Shown piece after piece: positions 22,673-32,946 of a stretch of DNA of 64,000 nt. The number at the start of each line of letters is the position of its first letter. Positions within the stretch are counted from its first letter, which is position 1. The stretch covers positions 607,455 to 671,454 of the forward strand of contig BDDD01000721.1 in NCBI GenBank assembly GCA_001972305.1, in the 5' to 3' direction. The translations under genes were made by a program, and so were the position numbers. The notes below the pieces were generated by a model. The model saw only the letters and a program-made list of their open reading frames with translations, was not told the DNA's origin and made no database searches. Source of the DNA: Cephalotus follicularis (lineage: Eukaryota; Streptophyta; Magnoliopsida; Oxalidales; Cephalotaceae).

Positions 22673-24314
22673 CTCCGTGCCAAAGGACATGCCTATGGTA
22701 CCTCCCATAGGTGGGTACAACTCAGTATGGCACTTTTTCAAAATATTGATTTCATCCAAAATCAATTCAAAACATATATATGGTTTTCTGAACAAATCCA
22801 AACTCTTTATTAAACGATCATAATTTTCTCAACCAGTAAATTCATACTTGCATAGTTAAAAATCAACATACTTTCGTAATCTAAAATCAACTCATTTAAT
22901 TTCATAATTAATTAAAAGAGATGACAATAGTGAAATCATTATTTTATTAATACAAATCAAAACTAAATTTGTAAGGTCAGAGATATTCAAGAACAAAAAT
23001 AAAACTAAATTTGTTCAAACCATATGAAAGGATGATAATCAAAGACGAAGAATCCGTACCTTAGCCGTTCAAACCTAAAAAATCCCTAGAATGAATCAAA
23101 AGCACACACAGAATCACCCTAATCTTCAACACAAGTGTTTTGGAACCCTAAAGATACAAACCAAACCGTGTTACAAGCCAACAGACACTGATTACAAATT
23201 TTCCAGGAGAAAGCGTCGACGTTTAAAACAAAGAGTCGACAAAAGCGTGACAAAGCGTCAAGGAAAAACATGATAGTTCATGACAAAGCGTCGACGCTCA
23301 CAACAAAGCGTCGACGTTCACAACAAAAGCATCGACAAGAAATAAAAAAGTCGATGCTTTAATACAAACAGGGCGGTAAAAAAATAGTTTTTCCATGCAC
23401 AGGCGTTGACATCTAAAACGAAGGAGCCGACGCTTTGGGTTGAAAACACGAAAATGCGTCGATGTATCAGTTGCAACATGAATAGAAATCCAGTTTTCTA
23501 AATGTAAATCATAAAACAGTAGCAGTTAAGTACTAAAATATGACTTCTCTGTTTGAAAACACCAGTGTAATATTTCAAACGCATCAACATATGGATTTAC
23601 AGGTTGAAAATAGCAACAGAACTCTTCAAAACATGGTTCCTGAGATTACATGATTAAAAACAAATTTCATAGATTAACAGTGGAGTTTTTGAACAATCTG
23701 TAAACTTTTTATTCAACAAAAACAGTAATATACGATGATAATAAAATCATTATCATAACATACCTTTAGATGACATGAATAGATGATGAGAATGATGGCA
23801 AGACAATGGCTGTGACTGGGTTGAAAAGAATGCAGGTGACAGAGTTTTAAAAGAGAGAAAACGTAGGTTTTTGATGACAACATGCGTTGATTAAAACTCA
23901 CCTTATAGGTAGATAACTCGGTTAACAAAAAAGGAAACCAGACATTCGGATTACAACCAGAATCATACTTTCCTATCTAAGCCACCGACCGCACCGACCA
24001 CACACAAATAAGGAAATTGGGTTTAAAGCATCGACGGTCATAACAAAGCGTCAACGCTTAACCCTTTACAAAGAAAGCGTCGATGTTCACGAAAAAAGCG
24101 TCAACGCTTTGCACTACTAAAAGAAAACTGATAAAGGTGCTAAGGCGTCGACGCTTATGACAAAGGCATTAATGCTTAACGCCCAGAAACATAAAATGAA
24201 AGAGTTATAAAAAAAATCAAACGGTCCAACGGAACAACACATAACATATGACAATTCTCAACATATTGACATCGCAATTAGATAAACACATACGCAACGA
24301 ATCAGGATATTACA
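22673..24314 (-). mobile_element. Inverted Tekay-type LTR fragment (right part of B's target)
   Basis: Read on the minus strand it starts at 24314 with TGTAATATCC, the terminal sequence of B-type LTRs. It runs to GGCACGGAG, where B is inserted, and the rest of this LTR is at 1-149. It keeps the two-cluster arrangement of the GTCGACGC word (24028-24175 and 23210-23470). Overall similarity to B's LTRs is lower than between B's own LTRs. A full mobile element may lie left of the window. The small open frames inside it have no recognisable content. Confidence 0.85.
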
Positions 24315-25023
24315 GTTGATGTGGCCAATGTTATCTCGGCTCTATCGACTATGACACGGAGAGTGTGTAGACGGTGGAGGTACTATCTCAGGTTGGAGAG
24401 GCAGGGTAGTACTTATATTGTTTGTGCCCATGGATGATTATGGTTGACTTATGGAATGTCTGTAGACCTAGGTTGTATGGATGGTAATTTCTATGGTTAG
24501 GACTCATTAAGTATGCCACCGATTAGGGACTGTTGATGTACTAACGTTATCAACAATTGGCATTCATGCATTTCACATGCCATGCATATATCTGTATATA
24601 CCTATTCACTTCATTACATATAGTATTGCCTACATAGTCGTGTTTGGCTGACCCATTCTCGAAATGGGCATAACATTTTAGGGTCGAGTGCAGAGGATAC
24701 CTCGAAATGAGTTGGACCAGACCTTCAGGGCAAGAATTCTAGTTGTAGCTTAGTTTCTCTTTTATCAACCTTGTATAAGACTTGTGTTTCAGTTGTATCG
24801 ACCTGTCGGCTTGTGGTAGTGCTACAGACCTATGCTATGTGATGTATAATCTTTGGATTTATTTATGCAAGTGTCTGAATGGTTATTTTCTGCTCCATGG
24901 TTGTTGATTAAAGTTTTAATTTATAGTGTAATTTTTGGTATTATGCTATGTATAGAGATGGATCGTATGGACGGTTTGCCACACGTCGAGCCGTGGGGTT
25001 CTCCCATGGTTTGGGGCGTGACA
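24315..25023 (+). mobile_element. 3' part of LTR family C, truncated
   Basis: It ends GGTTTGGGGCGTGACA, the typical Ty3/gypsy LTR terminus, and contains the CATAGTCGTG...GCTGACCC and CAGAGGATACCTCG segment common in such LTRs. The 5' side is cut at 24315 by the inverted LTR. To the right lies FAS2 pseudogene sequence, so this LTR apparently inserted in, or recombined into, the FAS2 copy downstream of exon 4. No internal region or TSD can be seen. Confidence 0.65.
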
Positions 25024-25119
25024 GGCCCAGACCTTGACGGTTCTAGTTATAAATACCAGCAGTTTCTAATGCATGGATTCATACAGAAGGTTGATAATGA
25101 ATACAGATAGTAGCCCTTA

Positions 25120-26308
25120 TGATAGTGATTTGAAAACTTTCCATGTTTGATCATTTTCTGCGACATGTAACTTCCATATGATCAGCTCACCTCTTGCATA
25201 CAGGAAAAGCATTTTAAGAACACGTTATCTGGCCAATATCACCAACATGTAATAACCAAAATGGCGGTTCCCATCATATATTTGAAACTAACAGTAGACA
25301 CTGACTGACAATCATACCATCAACACCAGAGGTAAGTTGTTCTCCTTCATGATAAAAGAGTTGAATTGATTCCATTAACAATTAGGATAAAATAATAATA
25401 AATCAGTGAGATCATAGTTTTCTAACTATTATAGAGAAGCCACTATAAGGCTAGCCATGAATGTATGCACATTTTTTTCTCAAAAAAATTGGGTTACCCA
25501 GTAATGGGTTATCCCCTTCCCTAAATCTCCCAATCACAGTTGTAGGTGAAAGCTCTCATGGAAAATCGAACCTAAGAACTGGTGTTCAACTATGAAGTCC
25601 CTTACCACTTAAGTGTCACTAACAAATGGATGCATACTAAATAAGGCTCTGGGATGCAGCATGAAATTCTTTTGATTTGCAAAACAAGAGCAAATTTCAT
25701 CAAAGCCTCTGAAAAATATCTTGTAGTTTCTTATGGCTGAGTGCTGATATCAAATTGTCATAGACTGGGTTCATCTGTGCCAAATTACCCGTATATTTGG
25801 GGCGCTAACACTCCCATTTTCTTATTAGGTAACCAAATATCTTAGCACGGGCATGTAGGCACCATTTGCATACCAATGTCACATCAACACATACCAGTAC
25901 CACCTTTAATGACAAAATCCAAATAAAGAAAAAAGAGTGAAGAAGGTAAATTTAACATGTAGAAAAGACAAACACGAAATCCACATTACCAGATGGTGAA
26001 AAGCGAAGGGCATTTACAAGAGAACAATGGTAAGAAAGGCTATTTTGATAGGATGCTGTGGGGATTTTCTTCTGCGCTTCGCCTACATTTACTAACCAAA
26101 GCTAAAAAAAAGTTTGAATTGCAAAACAAAATTCATTAATTAGTCTGCATTGACATAATTAAATCAGTTGCATGATGAAAAAGAAGACGTTGAACCTTGA
26201 TATCGTAATCGGCGCCGCAATGGCGAGGAGGCCAAAAATTGGGTGGAAATCTAGGGTTTGGACAGGCTTAGTGTCATACCAATTGATCTGCACTTTACCT
26301 CCCTTTAT
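25120..26308 (-). pseudogene. FAS2: FAS2 (chromatin assembly factor 1, p60 subunit) exons 1-4, decayed
   Basis: FAS2 is a WD40 subunit of the plant histone chaperone CAF-1, which deposits H3-H4 at replication forks. Four exons can be read on the minus strand. Exon 1 is 26308-26196 ([20 protein letters not shown]). Exon 2 is 26101-25990 ([14 protein letters not shown], then NALRFSPSG). Exon 3 is 25344-25318 (GEQLTSGVDG). Exon 4 is 25190-25120 (ELIIWKLHVAENDQTWKVFK). Introns have GT donors (AAG|GTTCAA, G|GTAATG, G|GTATGA) and AG acceptors, and phases join correctly. Lesions: the start codon is ATA, exon 1 lacks one G so 113 rather than 114 coding bases remain, and a stop directly follows KSLS in exon 4. 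The remaining exons are absent, cut off by LTR C. Identification is from recall of the family N-terminus. Confidence 0.87.
25470..25625 (-). mobile_element. tRNA-derived SINE-like insertion in a FAS2 intron
   Basis: On the minus strand the sequence starts near 25625 with an A-box-like AAGTGGTAAGGGAC and a B-box-like GGTTCGATTTT (25562-25572). These are the two halves of a tRNA-type polymerase III promoter. It ends in a T/A-rich tail of the Au-SINE type. It is flanked by near-perfect direct repeats, ATGTATGCA at 25461-25469 and ATGGATGCA at 25626-25634. It lies within the intron between FAS2 exons 2 and 3. The family cannot be named with certainty. Confidence 0.65.
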
Positions 26309-26495
26309 TGCCTTTTTCTGTTTATCTGTTGTTTGTTTCCTAATTAACTGGAGAAAGCGAAGCAAAAATTTAGGGCTTACTTCAATTCGAAAGAGCGAAT
26401 CAAAGAGTATAGAATATTGAGGAGAGAGGGAGGTTGTTGTCCAAATGTTGTTTTGGCGAGAAATGGAGGTTCTAAAGGGGAATTTTAGTCAAGAT
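26309..26495 (-). promoter_or_regulatory. Former FAS2 5' UTR and upstream region
   Basis: This is the stretch upstream of the FAS2 start position on the minus strand. It has pyrimidine-rich CCTCTCTCC next to GAATCAAAG and a TTTAGGG-like stretch, as in plant 5' leaders. No clear TATA box is visible. A plus-strand frame of 82 codons across 26172-26420 is the antisense shadow of exon 1. Confidence 0.4.
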
Positions 26496-27288
26496 TGTGA
26501 ATTATTACAGTTGCTTCCTGCTAGCAAAGTGAGCATGGTGCATCATGCGTGAATGTGGTGGGACCTTGAAGCCATGTTGATCAAGGGCATGCCCAAGAGA
26601 TTCAAGGTATTGGGAGAACATTCAGCTTCTGTTGGCTCAGTGGTTCGCACCTGAGATGAGAACAATGAGAGTATAGGCACTGTGCATATGAGCAAAGGCA
26701 TGCAGAGATGGGGGAACAACATATGCATGGTGCATGCACCATAACACATAATAGGTAGAATTATGTACTAGGGTTGTAGCATCGATGGACATATCATGTG
26801 GACAACTAGACGAGCAATAGTGTTGGCATGTCTTTAGGAAAATAGCACCGACCTTGCCCATGATGTGGAGCATCAGCAACATAATTGCACATGTGCCAAA
26901 GGCATGTGCAACATTTATTTGAGCAGTTAAAAAACTACCCAGGAGTATGTTTAGTGGACAAATGTGTGTATGGCTTCAATGTTATTGGGTGAAATGTTGT
27001 GTTGGCATGCATTTGTCCAACACATTGGCACAATCTGTTACGCTATGGCACATGCACAGATGGTGAGTGTTTGTAAAGTGAATAGTTTCCCTTTTGTTCT
27101 TATTGAGAAGTAATAAGAAGGGTGGGAATTTTCCTTTAAGTTGTGTGTTGCTTTCTTATTCATTATTTGCACAAGTATTGTGCTGGTTCATATAGTTGCA
27201 TTACTGTGTTTGGGTTTGGCTGAGACCAACGTTCATTGTTGGTGCCATCACTTGGCAGAAATTGTGCCTTGAAATCTGCACAGTGACA
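26496..27288 (+). repeat. 5' LTR of a broken chromovirus (left edge uncertain)
   Basis: It ends ...CTGCACAGTGACA just before a primer-binding site (TTGGTATCAG) at 27291. The left border is not sharp. TG dinucleotides near 26496 follow the end of FAS2-like sequence, so the LTR is probably about 0.8 kb. It is rich in GGCATGC and GCATGTG words. No second LTR copy is in the window. Confidence 0.55.
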
Positions 27289-27291
27289 GTT

Positions 27292-27300
27292 TGGTATCAG
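27292..27300 (+). other. Primer-binding site of the broken chromovirus
   Basis: TGGTATCAG matches the first nine bases complementary to tRNA-iMet, then diverges (TGTTTGG). It is placed 3 bases after the LTR end. Confidence 0.7.
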
Positions 27301-27319
27301 TGTTTGGTTTCTCTAAATC

Positions 27320-28380
27320 ATGATTAGTCGTGCTACAGCTAAAGCACTACATGAAAGGGATGCGCAATTGGAAACATTGGTTGGCACTCTACAATCAGAT
27401 GAGGAAGATACGTTGCTTGAACATGTTGGTGACTAGGTTTCTATTGATGAAACTCTTCATAAGTCCATCACCGAACTTTCTATGGAAACACACATTCGAT
27501 TCACTAATGTGGTGATGGATTTGGGTCAGCTTTCGAAAACCTTCAAATCTGCTATGGAAGACCTCCAAGCATAATTTTCCTTGATCAAACGGTCCATGCG
27601 TGGCTAAGGGAGTCGAGTAGAGACACCATTGAAGGTAAGAGTCCCTAAACCGAAATATTTCTCTAGCACATGGAATTCCAAGGATCTTGAGAATTTCTTT
27701 TGGGACATGGAGCAGTATTTCAAAGCTGCCTATATTCCTAAAGGGGATAAGGTGACTATTACTAGTATGTACCTTGTTGTTGATGCAAAACTCTGGTGGA
27801 GGACTCTGGTTGATGATGATGGTTCTCGCCATGCAAAGATTGAGTTATGGGAAACTCTGAAGAAGAAATTGAAGGATTAGCTTCTTCCACGCAACATAGC
27901 ATGGACTGCAAGGGACCGGTTGCAGAGATTGAGACAAACTTGTACTATGGTGGAGTATGTGAAGCAATACAATTATTTGATGCTTAATATCAAGAACATG
28001 TTTGATGAGGGAAAAATCTACAATTTTTTGTTTGGTTTGCAACCATGGGTACAGATGGAATTATGGAGTGAGGCGTGAAGGACTTTCCCTCTACGATGGC
28101 TACTGCAGTTTGGTTGATTACAAGTTAGGTAAAATGTCTAATGTTGAATCATCTAGCAAGGCTAATGGCAAGAAGAAAGATAAGGGCAAGAGTGAGTATA
28201 GGAAGAAAGACTATGTTGACAAATCAAGCCAAGCCTGATGCGTTGAATGAAAATCAAAATTCACCTCTGGCTGCTTCATATGCAATGGTCCACATTGTGC
28301 AAAAGACTATTCGAAGAGGGATAAACTTAGTGCTATTGTGGCTAAAGAAATGAAGGGTGGGTCAGAGCTTTCCATGGATT
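27320..28380 (+). pseudogene. gag of a broken chromovirus (Reina-like)
   Basis: ATG at 27320 opens a decayed gag: LHERDAQLETLVGTLQSDEE, then VPKPKYFSSTWNSKDLENFF and MEQYFKAAYIPKGDKVTI, LWWRTLVDDDG, LLPRNIAWTARDRLQRLRQT, and the GLQPWVQMEL block of this gag type. A knuckle-like CFICNGPHCAKDYSKRDKLS is near 28281. TAG (Gln) at about 27878 and TGA (Arg) near 28076, plus a frame change near 28085, break it. Assignment to Reina or a neighbouring chromovirus clade is by gag style only, because RT is missing. Confidence 0.78.
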
Positions 28381-28439
28381 GCCCTAAAAGAGTGAACCCT
28401 TTGTAGCCATTAGCACCATTGTGAGGTAGCCGGTTTAGT

Positions 28440-28890
28440 ACCTGATCTAGGTTTTCTTTACATTAAAGTGATTTTGAATTTTGTTTATATTGTTGGTACG
28501 ATCGATATTGGTGTCACCCATAATTTTTTGACCGAGAGGATGGTTGATAAACTGGTCTGGAAAGTTAGTAAGCATCCAAAAAAGATCAAATCATTTAATG
28601 TCACTGCACGCTCTGTGCTAGGCATGTCACGTGATGTTCCATTGCGTGTAGGCAATTGGACTGGCCAACAGAATTTGATGGGGGTTCCACTAGAAGATTT
28701 TGATGTGATTTTTGGGAATGAATTTCTCATTTGAAATGAAGGGGTGCCTATGCCACATTTAAGTAGGTTGATGGTTTTTGATAATAGACAACCTTGCTTT
28801 GTGTTGGGCACGGTGATTGATGAGCCAAACAATAGCGGAAGCAAGAACATGCAGAGCATGTTGTCTGCTATACAAATCAGTCTTTCCGTA
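28440..28890 (+). pseudogene. Protease of the broken chromovirus
   Basis: GTIDIGVTHNFLTERMVDKL is the protease active-site region, with D-I-G where D-T/S-G is expected. NLMGVPLEDFDVIFGNEFLI and RLMVFDNRQPCFVLG complete the domain. Only the catalytic Ser/Thr change and one stop near 28732 are obvious lesions. The reading ends near 28890, where Tat element D begins shortly after. RT, RNase H and integrase are absent, so the element is truncated. Confidence 0.8.
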
Positions 28891-28935
28891 TGAGCGCCTG
28901 TCAAACAGGCTAACGCTCTTTTTGGTAACAATCCC

Positions 28936-29437
28936 TGATACGGGTAAAATTTGTTGATCAATCATAATGTTTCACGTGGGCAGACCAGACAGTAATGGGA
29001 AATGTTTCAGTCGTATTAAATCTCATTATATATGGAAGGGTATCTCAGGAATATTCTTTCTAGAAGTATAATTAATGACAATCTCCAAAATATAGGAGGC
29101 AAGATCCTCCTAGGACTCTAATTAAGGGAAAACATCCTAAGATGTGCATAACTATAAGTCAACTAGGATTTAATAAGGTAATCCTACCTTCCCCACTATA
29201 AAAATGACCTTATTCCACATGGTCCATGTTCGAACACTAATAGTATTGAGCAACTCATATTCTCTCTTGAGTTTTATACTTTCCTCCTTCCCTGTGTTGA
29301 CTTAAGTATCAGAGGGTGTTCCTGGAGTCCACCTCCGGCCACTTTTCTGATTTTCACGTGTCTTGCAGGTCAAAGGAGAGAATATTCTCGTCATCAAGAT
29401 TCGGTGGTGATCAAGTAACCAATTTCTTGCATCAACA
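28936..29437 (+). repeat. Element D 5' LTR
   Basis: This LTR is 502 bp, from TGATACGGGTAAAATTTG to GCATCAACA. A TATAAAAATG at about 29200 is a plausible TATA box, followed by a leader-like stretch. The start was set by similarity to the terminal sequence of H's LTR (62100 downwards) and is moderately certain. The end is fixed by the primer-binding site. Confidence 0.75.
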
Positions 29438-29438
29438 G

Positions 29439-29454
29439 TTGGCGCCGCCTGGGA
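29439..29454 (+). other. Element D primer-binding site
   Basis: TTGGCGCCGCCTGGGA begins one base after the LTR. The TGGCGCCG type, distinct from the tRNA-iMet type of the chromoviruses here, is characteristic of Tat/Athila-lineage elements. Confidence 0.88.
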
Positions 29455-29497
29455 GAATCGATATTTTGTTCTTTTAGATTTTATATTTATTGGAACA

Positions 29498-30289
29498 ATG
29501 CCTCCACGGAGAATTGTTACACACAGCCAACAGAACCAAGAGGTTCCGCAGGATCAATAGGTTCAGTAGAATCCTTCAAATCAGAATCACCAGGCTCAGG
29601 ATCAGCCTCAACAACAAATCCAACTAGGAGATGTTCTTGTTACCAGGGCATAATTTAATAGGTTGCTTCAATGGATAGGAGATATCTCGCACTCCCCCTA
29701 ACAAACCGCATAAGAAATAAGACAACAGAGAAATCTAGATCAACAAAGGAAGCTTCCCCGACTTCTTGGAAGTCAGAATAGGCGTTTGCACTTGAGTGGA
29801 TCTGTTCGTAGAGCATCTACTGATGCAAGGAATGTTCCCCATGACCAAGAAGAAGTTTGTTCTATTAATGATGCTGCAGGCGACAACTTCAGAGGAGAAC
29901 ACAGGCCTCGTCGCAATAGGTCTGCAGACAGACAACCCAGCATATCAGTTTTTGATAGACTTGGAAGAGCTAGAGTTCATGACATGTTAGGACAACAACC
30001 TCTAAGACAAAGGTCTTCCAGGAGGGGACAATCTTATGCTACTAGTAGGACCAGGGCATAATTTGTTCAGAGAACACAGCTGCAGAGATGGATGATCGAT
30101 ATGGAGAGAAGGTTTGTTGGACCTAGACATGCAGATCACAGAGGAGGCTATTTGATAGAGCTCATAGATATAAGTAATCACCCTTTTGTCCCTGCCATTA
30201 TGGAGGAACCTCTTCCAGCTTCATTGAAATCTCCTGCAATAGAGAAGTACAATGGGACTAAGGACCCACTTGATCGCTTGTGTCTCTGT
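29498..30289 (+). pseudogene. Element D gag, N-terminal part
   Basis: ATG 29498 starts MPPRRIVTHSQQNQEV with stops within 25 codons. A basic RRXQ region and PFVPAIMEEPLPASLKSPAI then KYNGTKDPLDRL, a standard Tat gag motif, follow to 30289, where the solo LTR interrupts. Earlier stops near 29558, 29567 and 29653 fit Q-to-stop changes. Confidence 0.82.
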
Positions 30290-30594
30290 TGTAACCTGCC
30301 TGAATTTTATAATATAAAAGAATGACTATTGGAGTGAACTGAATGTTGGGTCAAAATTGTTATAGGAGAGAAGAATGGAAATCGGGCTTAAAATGTATTG
30401 TTTTGGGCTAGGATTGAATTAATGGCTTTTGGACCATAAATTGATAAATGGTAATTGGGCTTGGAAATGTTTACGGCCCAAATTGGAATAAAGCAGGAAT
30501 GGGAGTATTGGGTCTACCCAAGTGCTCGGCCCACATTATGTGTGTGTGCCGGCTGAGAATTGTGTAGGGAATTCTAGAGAATTCCATTATTGTC

Positions 30595-30602
30595 TATAAA
30601 AA
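30595..30602 (+). promoter_or_regulatory. TATA box of the solo LTR
   Basis: TATAAAAA occurs about 305 bp into the LTR, followed by GAGAGAAAGAGAC and CTCCTCTCC stretches typical of plant LTR leaders. It is inferred from sequence only. Confidence 0.55.
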
Positions 30603-31350
30603 GTGAGGTAATGAGTGTGGGGAGGGCTGCTACTATCATGAGAGAAAGAGACAGAGATGGCAGCTGTCTGGAGACTTCCTGTCCTCCTCTCCATTCTCAC
30701 CCCAGCCTTGGAGAAGACAAGGAAATGACACCTAGAAGCAAGGAAAGTGTGTTGTGAGCTCTCAAATTCTAGGTAGGTTCTACTACCTACTCAATGCCTG
30801 TGTTTTATTGTAAAGGTTATACACTGTTTCTATTATTGGCTAGATTAATGTATGGAATGAATGAGTAATTGCAAGGTTAGAATGTGTATAATGGACCTAT
30901 GGGTATAATGGATTGAATGATTGTATACTGTTGATGATGGATATGTCCTGGCATGTCGTAGCTATGCGCCATAACGTATGAACCCATGTTACGTAGCGTG
31001 TGCCTCCCGAGCACGTTATTGTCATATGCCCGAGCATGCCAAGTGAGCGTCCAAGCATGGCATCCATGCTCCAATGACGCCGAGCTTTCTCCACTGTGAG
31101 CACCCGAGGTGCCAAGCATGCAATGCATAGTGCCGAGGATGCAACACCAAGCCGAGGATGCCATGCCATGTGTCCCAAGCATGGCATAGCACTTGAACTC
31201 CCGAGCATGCGTCATCCTCTGCCATGCCTCCCGAGCATGCGTCTTGTCCTTCATGCACCGAGGATGCGTTCCACCATCCATGCACCAAGCATGTGTCCTG
31301 CCCCGCATGTGACAAGGATGCACCATAGCCACTCATGCATGCATGTGTCT

Positions 31351-31857
31351 GAGGACACATGCCGGGGATGTACCAGTGTCATTGCATTCGAGGACACATG
31401 CCAGGGACGCACCGGTGCCATTGCGTCCGAGGATACACGCCGAGGACGCACCAGTGCCATTATGTCCAAGGACATACACGCCGGGGACACACCATTTCCA
31501 TTGTGTCCGAGGATACACGTCGAGGACACAGCAGTGCCATTGCGTCCGAGGATACACACCGGGGACGCAGCAGTGCCATTGCGTTAGAGGATACACGCTG
31601 AGGACGCAGCAGTGCCATTGCATCTGAGGATACACGCCGGGGACCACCGGTTCCATTGCGTCCGAGGATACACGCCGAGGACGCACTAGTGCCATTGCGT
31701 CCGAGGATATATGTCAAGGATGCACCAGTGCCATTGTGTCCAAGGACATACACGCCGGGGACGCACCAGTGCCATTGCGTCTGAGGATACACGCCGAGGA
31801 TGCACCAGTGCCATTGTGTCCAAGGACACACATGCCGAGGACACACCAAGTCACCAT
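31351..31857 (+). repeat. 39-bp minisatellite, about 13 copies
   Basis: The unit starts GAGGATACACGCCGAGGACG and ends ACCAGTGCCATTGCGTCC, 39 bp long, repeated head to tail with point variants, a two-base loss in one unit and two-base gains in units that begin AAGGACATACACG. Because 39 is a multiple of three and units carry few stops, several frames stay open across the array and mimic genes. A degenerate form of the same words (CCGAGCATGC, GCCGAGGATGC) extends over about 31030-32250. Confidence 0.92.
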
Positions 31858-32716
31858 GCCATGCGTCCCGAGCATGGCATAGTGTTGAGCTCCCAAACGC
31901 CATGCAATGGCCAAGCTCTTCTCTGCATGTTTCGAGCATGCCCAGTGATAGGTCTGAGCTTCCTAGTGTCATGCATCCCAATGTGGCATAACGCATGAGC
32001 TCTTGAGGTGCCATGCACGCCCAAGCATGAAGTGTTGGATGCTAGACTCTCTCAACATGGCATATGTCTAAGGTGCCATCTCCATGTGCTCGAAGTTCTA
32101 AGCGCTGATGAGCCGTGCACCAAGGTGCCATTGCCAGGCGACCAAGGTACCACTGCTAACATGCGTCCGAGGTGACAACAATGGACTTCCACTGCCATAG
32201 CGCTGAGGATGCCACTGTGCCATGCTTCCGAGGACAAGCATTCGAGGATGAGCCAGTGTATCGCCTACATCCCGAGCTCTCCATGGCTAAGTGCCAAGAA
32301 CCAAGTCCCAAGCTCTCTTCATATAGGAATCCAAGAAGAGAAGGTGCGAAGTGAGGAAATGCGTGTGTCCGAGATGGCGCCTGTCGCATGCATGCTTTTA
32401 AAATACTGAGATGACGTTTATGTGTGACTGGCCAACTCCTGCATGCATTCCTAATATTCTACACGTGCGCCCAAATGCTACAGTAATGTGACCCAAATGT
32501 GTTATGCCTTGCGCCTGAGAAGGGAATGTATTGAGAATAGGAATGCAACTATAGGAGCATTAATAATTGATAGTGTAATAAAATGGAAGGAAGGCAGACC
32601 CTATAGTGAATGGAAATGTAGTATTAGTATATTGATAATGCACTATTAGTGTAATGTATTGTTAATGTAGTGTAATGTATCGTACTGTTAATGTAGTGTT
32701 ATTGTACTGTACTGCA

Positions 32717-32946
32717 TTGGGTCACCGACTAAGATGAGCCTATTGAGGATCACCGACCGAGATGACCAGGGTCACCGACTGAGATGAGCCCTTTGAGGGT
32801 CACCGACCAAGATTACCAGTAAGGCTATCTTCGAGATCACCCAATAGGTCACCAAATGAGCTGACACTAAGAGGGTCACCGAGATAGCCTAGTGGATCAC
32901 CGACTGAGATGAGCCTATTGAGGGTCATTGACCGAGATGAGCCATA
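32717..32946 (+). repeat. Degenerate GGTCACCGACxGAGATGA repeat block
   Basis: GGTCACCGACTGAGATGAGC and GGTCACCGACCGAGATGA alternate about every 20-30 bp, with a decayed middle. It is an imperfect tandem array, about 860 bp downstream of the 39-bp minisatellite, in the same LTR. Confidence 0.8.

Noticed and set aside
283-24175. Many GTCGAC (SalI) sites as a cloning or vector artefact
   Set aside because: They lie inside LTR copies with variable flanking words and mutations, including CpG decay, and recur in several families. No vector or linker sequence is nearby.
24315-25023. Possible host gene with the 85-codon frame at 24853-25110
   Set aside because: The frame runs across the LTR end (GGGGCGTGACA) into FAS2 pseudogene sequence and shows no domain. 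The LTR terminus explains the segment.
26172-26420. Plus-strand 82-codon frame with a membrane-like stretch
   Set aside because: It is the exact antisense of FAS2 exon 1 and its leader. The minus-strand exon and splice signals explain the sequence better.
31351-31857. Regularly spaced repeats that could suggest a CRISPR array
   Set aside because: Units are contiguous with no unique spacers, and the DNA is plant nuclear. It is a minisatellite.
30877-32014. Many overlapping open frames of 60-184 codons on both strands
   Set aside because: They are produced by the 39-bp minisatellite and related short repeats, which avoid stops in several frames at once. No domain, start context or codon bias supports any of them.
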